NCBI GenBank assembly: GCA_036877525.1
Contig: JAZGTH010000088.1
Span: forward strand, 700,001 to 764,000
Direction: 5' to 3'
DNA length: 64,000 nucleotides
From: Chromobotia macracanthus
Lineage: Eukaryota; Chordata; Actinopteri; Cypriniformes; Botiidae
Shown in pieces: positions 43,051 to 52,030 of the stretch. The notes under the pieces were generated by a model that saw nothing but the letters and a program-made list of their open reading frames with translations, had not been told where the DNA came from and ran no database searches. A program made the position numbers and the translations under genes. Position 1 is the stretch's first letter. The number at the start of each line of letters is the position of its first letter.

Positions 43051-43652
43051 CAACTGAACCTAATCAAGTTTGAGTTTAATCTGGTCTGTGGAGGTTATCT
43101 GGTCTGCGGTGTGTTCTGACAGTTTCAGAGGAGTTTGGGCACTGACAGGTTTTTCACGCTGAGGCTCCAGTGAAACACGCTTTTCTCCAGCAGGAAAATA
43201 ACATGTTCCTCATTTATGAAACACCAGCAGAATGAGTTTCTGTGAAAAGTGTTTAAGTCATTTTACAATTGTTAGGCTATTTATACAAGAATGTTTTGTA
43301 AGTACCTTACATTATATAAATGTATAACTAAATAAATCGGCACAGAAATGAATGTATGTGTTTCAAGAATGCACCGTTTCACTTTGAATGTTAATTTCTA
43401 TCTTAAACTCCTAAACAAATGAAAACTTTCAGAATCCTGTTTATGGGCATCATATAACAACTGAAACTGTGCTGATATGTGGAACACAATGCAGGTGACC
43501 TTCAGCAGACATCAGTCATCCAGCTCATCTTTAGCTCTGGTGTGAGCTGTTGAGAATGCTTAGGCTGTGACTGCACTCTGGTGGTGACAACACGCAATTA
43601 TACGAGGACACAAACAGCCTAGAGACCTCTTTCACACTTCTGTTCCCAGTAA

Positions 43653-43947
43653 GTGAAGCAGTGCATCACTACTTCCAGTACCATTGCAACACAATCAAAA
43701 CTAATGGCCGGATCTTTTGCTGGTGCTTTTGCAGATTATCCAGCCGCTCTAATTCTAAAACAACAACACCCTTATCTCAGTTTTTACAATTTCCCAACAC
43801 AAAAAGAACTGAGGAAAGCATGGGTGAGATTAATGCCCTCCTATTAAAATAATATGCAGGAGTACATTTGTGTGCAGTATGCATTTCAAAGCTGATGAAG
43901 TCCATTTTATACAGAATGACCATTTTGAAGATTTGTTGCAATTTTAA
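43653..43947 (+). pseudogene. Decayed THAP-domain fragment
   Basis: THAP domains are C2CH zinc-binding DNA-binding modules found in vertebrate regulators and in P-element-type transposases. In one frame the text reads YLSFYNFPTQKELRKAW (about 43770-43820), close to the family pattern of an SF-x-FP core followed by a charged segment and Trp. About 50 bases later, in another frame, TFVCSMHFKADEVHF (about 43865-43909) matches the closing C-x2-H-F part. The spacer between them is too short, the frame changes, and a TAA at 43836-43850 interrupts it. The N-terminal Cys pair is only hinted at by CWCFC in a third frame near 43715. A GTGAGA just after the Trp codon could be an old donor. This is most likely a relic of a THAP gene or transposon. 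It is not a working gene. Confidence 0.5.
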
Positions 43948-44810
43948 AGCCACATCTGAAACTGAAGTGGAGAACTTCTGAAATACTGCAATAAATGTGT
44001 CCAAATGCTGAACACAGGAGAGCACAAAATACCTCTAATGAATGTTGATGTTTCAGTGAACAGGGACTAAAGTGTTTTCTGAGAGCTGAACTTTACAGGT
44101 TGGGCTTCTTGTTCTTTTGCATTGACCGGCAGTAACTTGTCTGTACTAACACCTCTCTGTTCACTATATGACACTGCATGCAAAGGAAGGATCACAGCCT
44201 GTTGGTAACTGCTAAGTTGAAACTTACCCTGCTTGAAGTTAGCTGGTCCTGATAATTAACGATTGAGAACATTACAAGTTGGTTTGTAGACTGCACAACA
44301 ATTTATATACAATTTATTTGTTAATTTCTGCAAATTGACATACTATTTGATTTAGGCTATGTCAGTGTTGACAATTCATAGCACAACGTCTTAGTAAAAA
44401 GCTGAAGCTTACAGGATAACTAGTAAGCAGAACACGTTCACACTGCAGTTGACCAGAAGAGTCGCTTCATTTTCACTGTTCAACACACACATGCACCAGC
44501 AGTGCAGTGATAGAGATCTGCTGACACAGCTCGGTCATGAACACTAAAGCTATTATATGCACAAAGAATAAATGGTAAATAAACACTTAATTACAAGATA
44601 TTTTGTGCAAGCAAGTACAATAGAATAATAGTCAATGTCATTTGACCAGCCCAATCGGCAGACATCTCAGCCCGAAACTGTCCATCTTGAGTTTATTGAA
44701 TGATTAATGTAATCCCAATAACTAATCAGTGTTGTTATTTACAAATGCAGCAGTCTTTGACACGGTGGGAACATGTCTGTCAGTGAAAAACAATGCTCAA
44801 ATTTATACAC

Positions 44811-44962
44811 TCATTACATTCACATTTCTTTATTTGAAAGATCCAAAGCGACTTACTGTGTGTTGAAGGTTGTCAAATTTTATCAGTACGTGTTCCCTGG
44901 GAATCAAACCCACAACCTTTGCACTGTTAAGCAATGCGCTACCAACTGAGCTACAGGAACAC
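44811..44962 (-). mobile_element. tRNA-derived SINE with near-intact pol III promoter
   Basis: On the minus strand the element begins GTTCCTGTAGCTCAGTTGGT, with an A box TAGCTCAGTTGG at 44953-44942, and continues to a B box GGTTTGATTCC at 44910-44900 and CCAGGGAACACG. The body then passes through ACTGATAAAATTTGAC to AGTCGCTTTGGATC and the tail AAATAAAGAAATGTGAATGT. The tRNA-like part is about 72 bases with a damaged anticodon arm, so it is not a tRNA gene. The tail is the same 3' end type as at 21530 and 62484. It lies in the same orientation as donson, downstream of its stop, and its tail holds an AATAAA. Confidence 0.85.
44829..44834 (-). terminator. Candidate poly(A) signal for donson, inside a SINE
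   Basis: First canonical AATAAA on the minus strand after the donson stop codon (about 670 bases downstream). ATTAAA variants at 45016-45026 are nearer and are the alternative. Confidence 0.35.
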
Positions 44963-45380
44963 TGACACTCAATTTGTTGCTGGTACAAGAGATACAAAGC
45001 AAAACATTTCAAATATTTAATTTAATATTACAAATTCATACAAGTATGACCAATATTCCATCCCATAACACTGAACTGCAGGCGGCACAAACTCTGCTGG
45101 AGATTTTCCCTGACAGATAAACAATATTAAAAAAAAAACCTGAAACGTAATACAGTCAGAAATAAAACATTTAAAATATTACACAAGATTCCTGTCTCAA
45201 TGTTCAGAGAGAGCACACACTGAAAGAGTTACACAATAAACAACAGCTATCAGTGTTATAAAGCACAACAGTGTGACTCCTGTAAGCTGGAAGAGCTGCT
45301 GGAAGATACTGTCACAGGCAGCTTGATACTCCAAAGATATTAATAGACAAGACCCGTCACGCCCTCCTGTGGAATCAGTG

Positions 45381-45545
45381 TCTGTGAGGGTCACAGGTTT
45401 TCCAGCTGTACAAGTGTCCTCTCATGAGGATCAGATCTGTGAGGGTCTCAGGTTCTCCAGCTGTACAAGTGTCCTCTCATGAGGATCAGATCTGTGAGGG
45501 TCTCAGGTTCTCCAGTTGTATGAGTGTTCTCTCATGTGCAGCTGT
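45381..45545 (-). repeat. 55-bp triplication spanning the donson stop codon
   Basis: Three units start at 45381, 45436 and 45491 (TCTGTGAGGGTCTCAGG and neighbours), each 55 bases apart. The right-hand unit holds the end of the donson coding sequence and its stop. The two left units lie in the 3' UTR and still read, in the donson direction, like the last codons (ATGAGAGGACAC ... TGGAGAACCTGA). See findings. Confidence 0.92.
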
Positions 45546-45640
45546 CTGAGTGCAGACCTGCCCAGTGTGGTGGGCGTGGCCAGCTGCTTAACTGTGCTCT
45601 GCTGTAGACCGCACCTTTCCAGATCCTCCACCACACTCTC
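45503..45640 (-). CDS. donson: donson exon 10 (stop)
   Basis: 45 codons plus TGA, from ESVVEDLERCGLQQSTVKQL to the conserved C-terminus MREHSYNWRT. Acceptor TTGTTTTTAG. The last part of this exon belongs to the 55-bp triplication. Confidence 0.95.
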   Translation of the reverse strand, partial: ESVVEDLERCGLQQSTVKQLATPTTLGRSALRQLHMREHSYNWRT

Positions 45641-48600
45641 CTAAAAACAATCAGACAGCAGCTATCACACCAGAGGATCTGTGTTCCAGACCACAACATC
45701 TGCACAGACAGCAGTTTGAGCCATCAAAGGACACAAAGTCCCTCATCACAAACCAAAGGATGTAAAACTACATTCACATTGTAATGGTGCTTCCTCATGT
45801 AAAACTGTCTCACGTCCAGAGAACAAACAGTGCTAGATAAGTTACACTAAATGTTCCATAAAAATGGAACATAATTTTACCCAATATTTATGTGTGCTGT
45901 GTTTTTGTTTATTAGGAGGATTGTGCTGTTGGTTTGGCTATATAAGTTATTTGTGGCATCATGCAGTCAGCTGTTTCTGCACACGTTAAAGCACACTGAA
46001 TGATGAACATACCAGCGTGTGTGGCTCAGATGATTGGCTAATGGGAACATTGAAGACTGCGGTGGGCTCGTGAGTGTACAGGCCCACAGAGAACTCTCCC
46101 CTCTGAGCAGCTTTCAGCAGCTGCGTCACAGCATGCAGCGTGTGGGGCATGATGGGTCCCATCACCTCCAAACTGCATAAGTTCTGATAGCCTGTTCGCA
46201 CCAGAGTCTTTACATTCACTGCACGTGCCTGCACATACACAAACTGCATGTTTAAAACAACCAACTTACAGTTCATAACACTAGCTTTTTTTCCCTCAGT
46301 CTGATAGATTAAATTCACAGCTTTGGAATATCACAAACATTTGCAAACAACTTTCTGAAAATTTGCCATCAAATATCCTCACAGAAAATGAAATCATGTT
46401 GACGCACCTGACTTCATACTATTTGCACATCTTATCAAATTATTATTTGAGTGCAAACATTTTTAAGCATCGTTTTAGAATTTATGTGCATCTTGTGTTT
46501 CCATTCAGCAGCTGTAACAGTAACAGAAATGTTGGCTTTGGCTGATAATTAGCAGTAATGACTTGTTCTCTGGCTCAATATCAACCACACAATAAACTCA
46601 AGTCCTCCAAACCTTGAGCGAGTGCAGTGTGGCCCCTCTGAAGGCTGTAGGGGCCAGCAGTGTGGGGGGAAGTCCAGCCTGTGATCCAGCTGCAGCTACC
46701 AGACTCTTACAGTTAATCAGGAAATTCAGCAGAGTGAAGGTGTTCGAACCATGGACCAGTACCACGGACTCTGGTCTGTGGTCCAGACGAACCTCTCTGT
46801 GCTCTTTACGACTGATAAGATTTAAGGAAGAAGAGCATTCAAATCTAGTGGCACTTTTGCATGTATTATTAATATTTATAGTATTATATTACAGTTGTAA
46901 CTTGTAATATTTCATATAGAACAAATATTGAATCACTTGATCAGAATGTTGATCAGAATGTTTTAAAGTGACAAGCAACAGTTCAGCTCAGAGGATACAG
47001 TTTAATAGAAATAGCATCAGGTTTCTTGATCTTGTCTTGGACACCCATCTCCTTCAACCAAGAAAATCCACCATCTTCATCATCCTCATCTTCATCATCT
47101 TGACTGTGCTCACTGTTCCTGAAATAAAAAAAACATGGCAAAAGCATTAATATTTACAGAGCAGAGGAGAATCACTAAAGCTGTGCATGTGTTTACAAAC
47201 TGACATACAGTAAACTCATACTGTGTGCTTATACCCTTCCGTACTGCGCTTATACACTTACCCAGCAGTGCTGCTGGCCGGATCTTCAGCGTCAGTCTGG
47301 TGAGAGCTTTCAGTGACCTCAAATGACGACTGATCTCTGTTCTTCCTCCTCTCCTCCAGCAGGGGGAGTGTGAACTCTATTCCTGAACACAAGACACACA
47401 ATGTGCAGAACAGCATTTAAAATATAAAACTGATTTCACCACGAGTAAAGACAGAACACAGTGCAGACACTCTTAATCATGGTTAAACTGCATTCACTCT
47501 TCAGCTGGACAGTAGTGTTGTTGTGGTGTGACTGACCCTCGGCCCTCATGGCCTCACGCAGCCCTCTGGTGGTGGGGCTTAGCAGTGCACTGATGCCTGT
47601 AGCTCCATTCAGACCTGCAGCTCTGAACAGCACAGTGAACTGATATGAGCACAGGTAGAAATACGGACACAGTCTGGCCTTCAGCAAACTGTACAGAGAT
47701 GTCAGACTCACAGACCTACAGCACACACAACACCATAACACATTAACAACACCTTCACTTCTGTGTAGAGTATGACATTTATTATTAGCTGATATAATAC
47801 CATTATATATGCAATTAAATCCATATCATTAAAATGTGTATTTTACACAATATTTACTCTAACATGGTTATGAAATTATGCCAGTAGTCTTTGAAAGGTC
47901 AGAACGCAGCATGATGACTGTATTTGTTGCCAAGCATTTGCATTCATAGCATGAGAATGAATGATTTTGGGATCAGATGATTCAGTTATCAGTTGTACAG
48001 CTGTGGCCTCAGGACTGGCTGATACAGACAATATTATGTTGCTTCATTATGTAGGTTTCAGCTTTACCTCCGATGATCAGCACTGAATTCTTCCACTTCA
48101 ACAATGTGCTTCTATCATGAGAAATTCACAAATGCACAGCATGAATAACAAACTCCAGCATACAGAAACACTCTCTCACCAGTCACTCATCAGACTCTGC
48201 TGCAGGCCGGTGTCCTGTGCCCACGGCACGCTCTTGTCAGAGAATCTGCGCTCTGCGCCGATCCGCGGAAAGAGAGAGAGCCAGGAGAAGGAGGGGTGCT
48301 GCCAATACAGCAGACACTGCTGTAAACCAGAGCGCAGCTCCGCACAGCCCCGGGGATCCTGAAACACACAACATCACTTACAGAGCACAGCCACAGAGAT
48401 ATACACCGAAACACCAAACTGTACAACTGTAAACAATTGAGCAATTATGATTCTTCATCTGTTGTGATTCAACAAAAGATACATAGATATCAAGACTCAC
48501 TTAGGTTTCATACAGAACTGCACCTCACAAGTAAATATAAACTGATAAACACAATGACTCTTATTTTACAACACATTTACTCATAATTCAGTGGTAAAAA

Positions 48601-49957
48601 GGAAAATGTATTACACATTGACATGAGTAAAGTCTGTAGCTGACCATGTCTGTTAACCAGTGTATTCTCACCTGTATTTCAGCTGGTAAACTGGTGTATG
48701 CAGCTCTGCAGTGAGAGCTCAGGCCCTCGGCTTCCTCCTGAGCCTTCAGATGATCAGCCCAGCTGAAGGACTGTGGAGAGGTGAACAGCACACGGGTTTT
48801 GAGGGACCAGTCAGCCGGAAACTCCTGACACACTTCAGCAGGATCTGGATCACAAACCACAAGGCCTTCTGGACTCTAGAGATACAATCAACCTCATGAA
48901 TACACGGAGCGTGAAACCATGAGGAAACATCAGCCAATTTCCAGCAGGTACCTTTAACACTGGACTGAACTTCTCAGGTTCAAACAAATCCTCCTCAAAT
49001 AAAGAATCTTCTCCAGAGAGACAAACCTCTTTCTGCAGCTGTAAAAACAACACAATGAGCCCAAAAACAGTGATTCTGTAAATACTGTAGTGCATTCATG
49101 GAATTAGAAACAAACCAAAATGTAAAAATACCTATGATATTTGTTTTTATGCTAAACCAGACATGATGTCACAGAATAAAAGGACACCGTGTGAATGAAG
49201 TGTTATTTGCTTTTAATAATAACATGACTGACAGTTTTGGTGAATATGTTGCCTCAGTCACAATGAAGCAACACAATCTGTCACAGACTGAACACTGCCT
49301 GCATACACAGGAAGGGTTTGTTTAACGTGACGGTGTGACGGTGTGACGGCGCAGTGATGCTCTCGGATGGTAACACTGCTCCGCGGATGTACAGCCTGTT
49401 CTACCGTATGTAACTGCTTTCTTCAGCCAGACTGTACACCTCAATTCAGAATCACAGCGACACCATTATAATCAACACCATTAACATACACCGACGACAC
49501 GACGCGACGCGACGCGACGCGACGCTGTTAACAAGCTCTGATCCACGCGTGCTCGTGCGCTATGACGTCACATCCGTACAGTGTTACAGTAATCTTCGGT
49601 CACCGGGAGCTGGTCGGTGTGCAGCAGCTCTTCTCTCAGGGAAGCTCCGGGGCTGTTCAGCGGCGCGGCGGCGGCGTCTTCAGCGGCGTCCTCGCTCTCC
49701 GTGCGGGAGAAAACTCTCTTCTCCGCGCGGCTGGAAGTGTTCTCGAGGCTCGCGAACGGGTTCCTGCGCTTGACGCCGCTCGTCCGGCCGGGCGCGTTCA
49801 GCAGCGGCCCGGGGGAGAACGGACGGAGCCCGTCCACCGACAGCAGCGGACTCGACGGCTTCGTGCCGAACGTCGCGCTCCGCGCCCGCTTCCTCCTCAT
49901 CCGCAGCACGTCTGAGGGCTTCTTAAAGCGGGGGGAGTAACAGCTCGCGTCCGCCAT
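45503..49957 (-). CDS. donson: DONSON, replication initiation / fork-protection factor
   Basis: DONSON is a nuclear protein of animals that helps load GINS on MCM to build the CMG helicase and protects stalled forks. Ten exons on the minus strand join with matching phases to 598 residues (human about 566): 49957-49604, 49038-48952, 48875-48672, 48358-48180, 47715-47537, 47382-47262, 47118-46999, 46811-46613, 46228-46013 and 45640-45503. Diagnostic pieces are the N-terminal YSPRFKKPSDVLRMRRKRAR, DWSLKTRVLFTS and SWADHLKAQEEAEGL (about residues 169-200), LFPRIGAERR, CPYFYLCSYQFTVLFRAAGL, SPTTRGLREAMR, an acidic run then FSWLKEMGVQDKIKKPD (about 390-407), GPIMPHTLHAV, HEPTAVFN and the terminal YNWRT. 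The start at 49957 is preferred because the human protein starts at the same distance from YSP; an in-frame ATG lies six codons upstream at 49975. All acceptors are AG and all donors GT. Only the exon 1 donor (CCG/GTGACC) is weak. No disabling change is seen. Confidence 0.96.
46013..46228 (-). CDS. donson: donson exon 9
   Basis: 72 codons in phase 0: ARAVNVKTLVRTGYQNLCSL, EVMGPIMPHTLHAVTQLLKA, YTHEPTAVFNVPIS. Acceptor GTGTATGTGCAG, donor GCTG/GTATGT. Confidence 0.96.
46613..46811 (-). CDS. donson: donson exon 8
   Basis: 199 bases reading RKEHREVRLDHRPESVVLVH, then NTFTLLNFLINCKSLVAAAG and TAFRGATLHSLK. Acceptor AAATCTTATCAG, donor CAAG/GTTTGG. The plus-strand ORF here is an antisense shadow. 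Confidence 0.95.
46999..47118 (-). CDS. donson: donson exon 7
   Basis: 120 bases. A run of Asp and Glu codons (DDEDEDDEDGG) precedes FSWLKEMGVQDKIKKPDAIS. Acceptor TTTTATTTCAG, donor AACT/GTATCC. Confidence 0.93.
47262..47382 (-). CDS. donson: donson exon 6
   Basis: 121 bases reading IEFTLPLLEERRKNRDQSSF, then a Ser/Thr/Asp-rich stretch ending SSTAG. Acceptor TTGTGTTCAG, donor CTGG/GTAAGT. Confidence 0.92.
47537..47715 (-). CDS. donson: donson exon 5
   Basis: 179 bases encoding SVSLTSLYSLLKARLCPYFY, LCSYQFTVLFRAAGLNGATG and SPTTRGLREAMRAEG, with the Gly codon split 1+2. Acceptor GTGTGCTGTAG, donor GAGG/GTCAGT. Confidence 0.96.
48180..48358 (-). CDS. donson: donson exon 4
   Basis: 179 bases from DPRGCAELRSGLQQCLLYWQ through SWLSLFPRIGAERR to LMSDW, whose last codon is split 2+1. 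Acceptor GTGTGTTTCAG, donor CTG/GTGAGA. Confidence 0.95.
48672..48875 (-). CDS. donson: donson exon 3
   Basis: 68 codons in phase 0. Holds FPADWSLKTRVLFTSPQSFS and WADHLKAQEEAEGLSSHCRA, the best conserved N-terminal block. Acceptor TGTATCTCTAG, donor ACAG/GTGAGA. Confidence 0.95.
48952..49038 (-). CDS. donson: donson exon 2
   Basis: 29 codons in phase 0, from LQKEVCLSGEDSLFEEDLFE to FSPVLK. Acceptor TTGTTTTTACAG, donor AAAG/GTACCT. Confidence 0.88.
49501..49525. repeat. (GACGC)5 CpG-rich microsatellite
   Basis: Five perfect copies of GACGC in donson intron 1, at the edge of the CpG-rich promoter region. Confidence 0.95.
49563..49570. promoter_or_regulatory. Palindromic CRE (ATF/CREB site)
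   Basis: Perfect TGACGTCA just inside donson intron 1, in the CpG island. Confidence 0.5.
49604..49957 (-). CDS. donson: donson exon 1 (start)
   Basis: Encodes residues 1-118. The ATG lies in GAGATGGCGGACGC. The exon holds a basic RRKRARS cluster (possible nuclear localisation signal, inference), the RRNPFASLEN segment and a Ser/Glu-rich end. The chosen donor CCG/GTGACC keeps phase 0. ACT/GTACGG, 24 bases further on, would also keep phase. Confidence 0.88.
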
Positions 49958-49980
49958 CTCTGACCGCGCGGTCACCGTGA

Positions 49981-49988
49981 GGCGGGAA
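49981..49988 (-). promoter_or_regulatory. E2F-type site upstream of donson
   Basis: TTCCCGCC on the minus strand, about 25 bases upstream of the preferred ATG. Confidence 0.45.
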
Positions 49989-50025
49989 GAACGGCGCGCT
50001 CGTTTGTTTCTGAGCTCGCGCTGGA

Positions 50026-50033
50026 TTTCGCGC
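50026..50033. promoter_or_regulatory. E2F-type site upstream of donson
   Basis: TTTCGCGC matches the TTTSSCGC consensus, about 70 bases upstream of the preferred ATG. Confidence 0.45.
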
Positions 50034-50420
50034 TAAATGGAATGACGTAGCGGGTTGCGTAATGACGCAGGACGCGTTAACGCCTGACAAATGTAAAGTC
50101 TCCACTGTTTGAACATAATGTCAGTAAAACACTGAAAATTAATACATTGATGTCTAAATACATGAATATCCTACGAACAAAAGAACAGTAAGTACTTTAA
50201 CGTCATAAACATGCGCCATCAATAAACGTTTACTTCTGAGGCAGTAATAATACTACTGCTAATAATAATTATTAAGAATAAAAACAATGATATAGTTGTA
50301 TAATGTAATTGTAAGTCTGCTCAGTAAAGTCATGGCAAAGTCTTTCCATTTATTTCAGAGCCAAGTATTTTCTTATAAATAGGACTTTTGTTTTTGATGA
50401 AACCGTGGCGGCAGTGTAGT

Positions 50421-50432
50421 GCCATCTGCTGG
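50421..50432 (-). promoter_or_regulatory. CTCF-like core motif between donson and runx1
   Basis: GCCATCTGCTGG fits the reverse of the CTCF core CCASYAGRKGGC without mismatch. Short cores like this are common by chance, so occupancy is inference. Confidence 0.3.
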
Positions 50433-51498
50433 ACTAAATCAAAGTTTGCCAAAGTGTAAAAGTGATTTCCAGTCTGCCTGTTTGGCTCAGTTTTCTGTAA
50501 TATGTAAAGCTTCCTGCTCCACTGCTGTCAATATATCAGCATCTAGATGAATGGATTAGAGATTCATCACAGTCAGAGTGACAGTACTGCAGGTATGGAT
50601 GAGCTGTCATGGACTGAAGCTCTTCATATTGATCCTGTCTGATGAATGATCAGAGGTTGATCAGTGACCCTGAGCAGCATTTGGGCAGAAGAATATGGAA
50701 ATTACACTTATTAATTCACAAATTAATTCACATTATGGCAGACGTTTATACATTACAAAACTTCTAGATTTGAAAATGTAACACTTCTTCTGATAAACAA
50801 GTTTCTCCTCACATGAAATTCTGACGAGATCTCAATAATGTCTCAGACTGTGCTCAGATTTGCCAAGACACAAAAATCAGCAGTGAAACATAAAAACGAC
50901 ATTTCAGTATAAGTTCAGATGTTTCCATCTACATTCTTCAAGTCAAAAGACAATAATTTTATAGGACAATTAACACATTTGTGTCGACTTTTACTCCTCC
51001 AAAAAAACATGGTTAATTAAACCCTTGTTTGGAATATGTTTGGTTTATTTTAGGAGAAATTTGAAAAAACATGGTATTATCATGCTATCATTGTACGCAT
51101 CATTGTCACACATGGTTTTTATGCTCTGGTGCCATTATTTTGTAATCTGTCTTTTGTATTGTTTTCTTTTTTCTAAGATTTTTATATTTTTTACTTTGTC
51201 TCAATACATCTCCTAACTAATTTACAAAAAAACATTCCTGAAATTTTAAAAGATCTGTCTCTCTAAAGAATCAGGAGGAATCCAGACATGTCCAGTTACT
51301 AGAAATAGCCCCATTTTACAGCATATTCAGGCCAGTATTTCTGTGTGGTGGCAGCGGTGTGTGTTTGTGGGTGGCTGGAGTCATGCTGCTCTCACACCCT
51401 CAGACAGTTTGATTTTATAGGCTTTGGCTCGACTCCTAGAGCACAATTATAGCCGAGCCCGGCAGTGTCCTGACACGGACTGCTGGGACATGTCTGTC

Positions 51499-51504
51499 TT
51501 TATT
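51499..51504 (-). terminator. runx1: Candidate runx1 poly(A) signal
   Basis: Reading from the runx1 stop (54713) along the minus strand, this is the first canonical AATAAA I can find. It would give a 3' UTR of about 3.2 kb, similar in scale to the long 3' UTRs of RUNX1 in other vertebrates. Non-canonical signals nearer the stop, such as AGTAAA at about 54374, cannot be excluded. Confidence 0.35.
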
Positions 51505-52030
51505 TAGCCTCTGCTGTCCCCTGCACTTCTCTGTGTGTTTGCCTGTGGATAAATCTGGAAAAACTATATAAATATATGAAAACAGTTTAAGGGAAAGAAC
51601 ATTGTGAGAGAGAGATGTGGATGAAGCACGCAGAGACATTTATCTGCTCTGTCTGCAGGCCGGGGCTTGTCTGTATAAATTCTTCTTGGTTGAAGAACAG
51701 TATATAAACGTTGGCGCTGTGAGGTGTTAAATATTCACACATGCTCAGAAGCCACATCATTCCTGTCATCTCAGAAGATGAACAGAGACACTTCAGGTGA
51801 AACATCATTCACAGCCAATACTTGCTTCTGTATTGTATTCTGTATTGCTTCTGTATTCTGACAGGTAATAAAAAACAGGGCCTGATAGTGTCAGTCAAAT
51901 TCAATTCAGAGTTGGAGAAAGTTCTACATTTTACTGAAAGATGAACTTTCTTTCTTTGGAATAACATGAAACGATGATCACAGATCCACAATAAGACCAG
52001 AAACATATTAAAATAAAGTAAATCTGTAGC

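Larger units (their letters stand above)
49490..50080 (-). promoter_or_regulatory. donson: donson CpG-island promoter region
   Basis: The only long CpG-rich, high-GC segment of the window. It covers exon 1 and about 120 bases upstream of the ATG. There is no TATA box at a sensible distance. The start codon lies in GATGGCGG, which matches the YY1 core common in TATA-less housekeeping promoters. A full CRE and two E2F-type sites, listed separately, fit S-phase expression. The transcription start itself cannot be placed. Confidence 0.75.
50110..52030. other. Intergenic between donson and runx1
   Basis: No exon seen. Holds a CTCF-like motif at 50421-50432 and the first minus-strand AATAAA after the runx1 stop at 51499-51504. 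Confidence 0.5.

Noticed and set aside
43021..43210. Minus-strand open stretch reading VSLEPQREKPVSAQTPLKLS
   Set aside because: Composition is protein-like, but I found no convincing acceptor and it ends in its own stop, so it does not join the candidate exons at 39.8-42.1 kb.
44223..44258. 21-base minus-strand microexon with donor GTAAGT
   Set aside because: The donor is good but the acceptor tract is poor, and nothing flanking it fits in phase with confidence.
44876..44962. A tRNA gene
   Set aside because: The A and B boxes are good, but the anticodon arm does not pair properly and the sequence continues into a SINE body and tail.
46614..46907. 97-codon plus-strand ORF
   Set aside because: Antisense shadow of donson exon 8, whose minus-strand reading has clear homology and splice sites.
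49549..49940. Plus-strand ORFs in the CpG island
   Set aside because: Antisense to donson exon 1; open only because of high GC.
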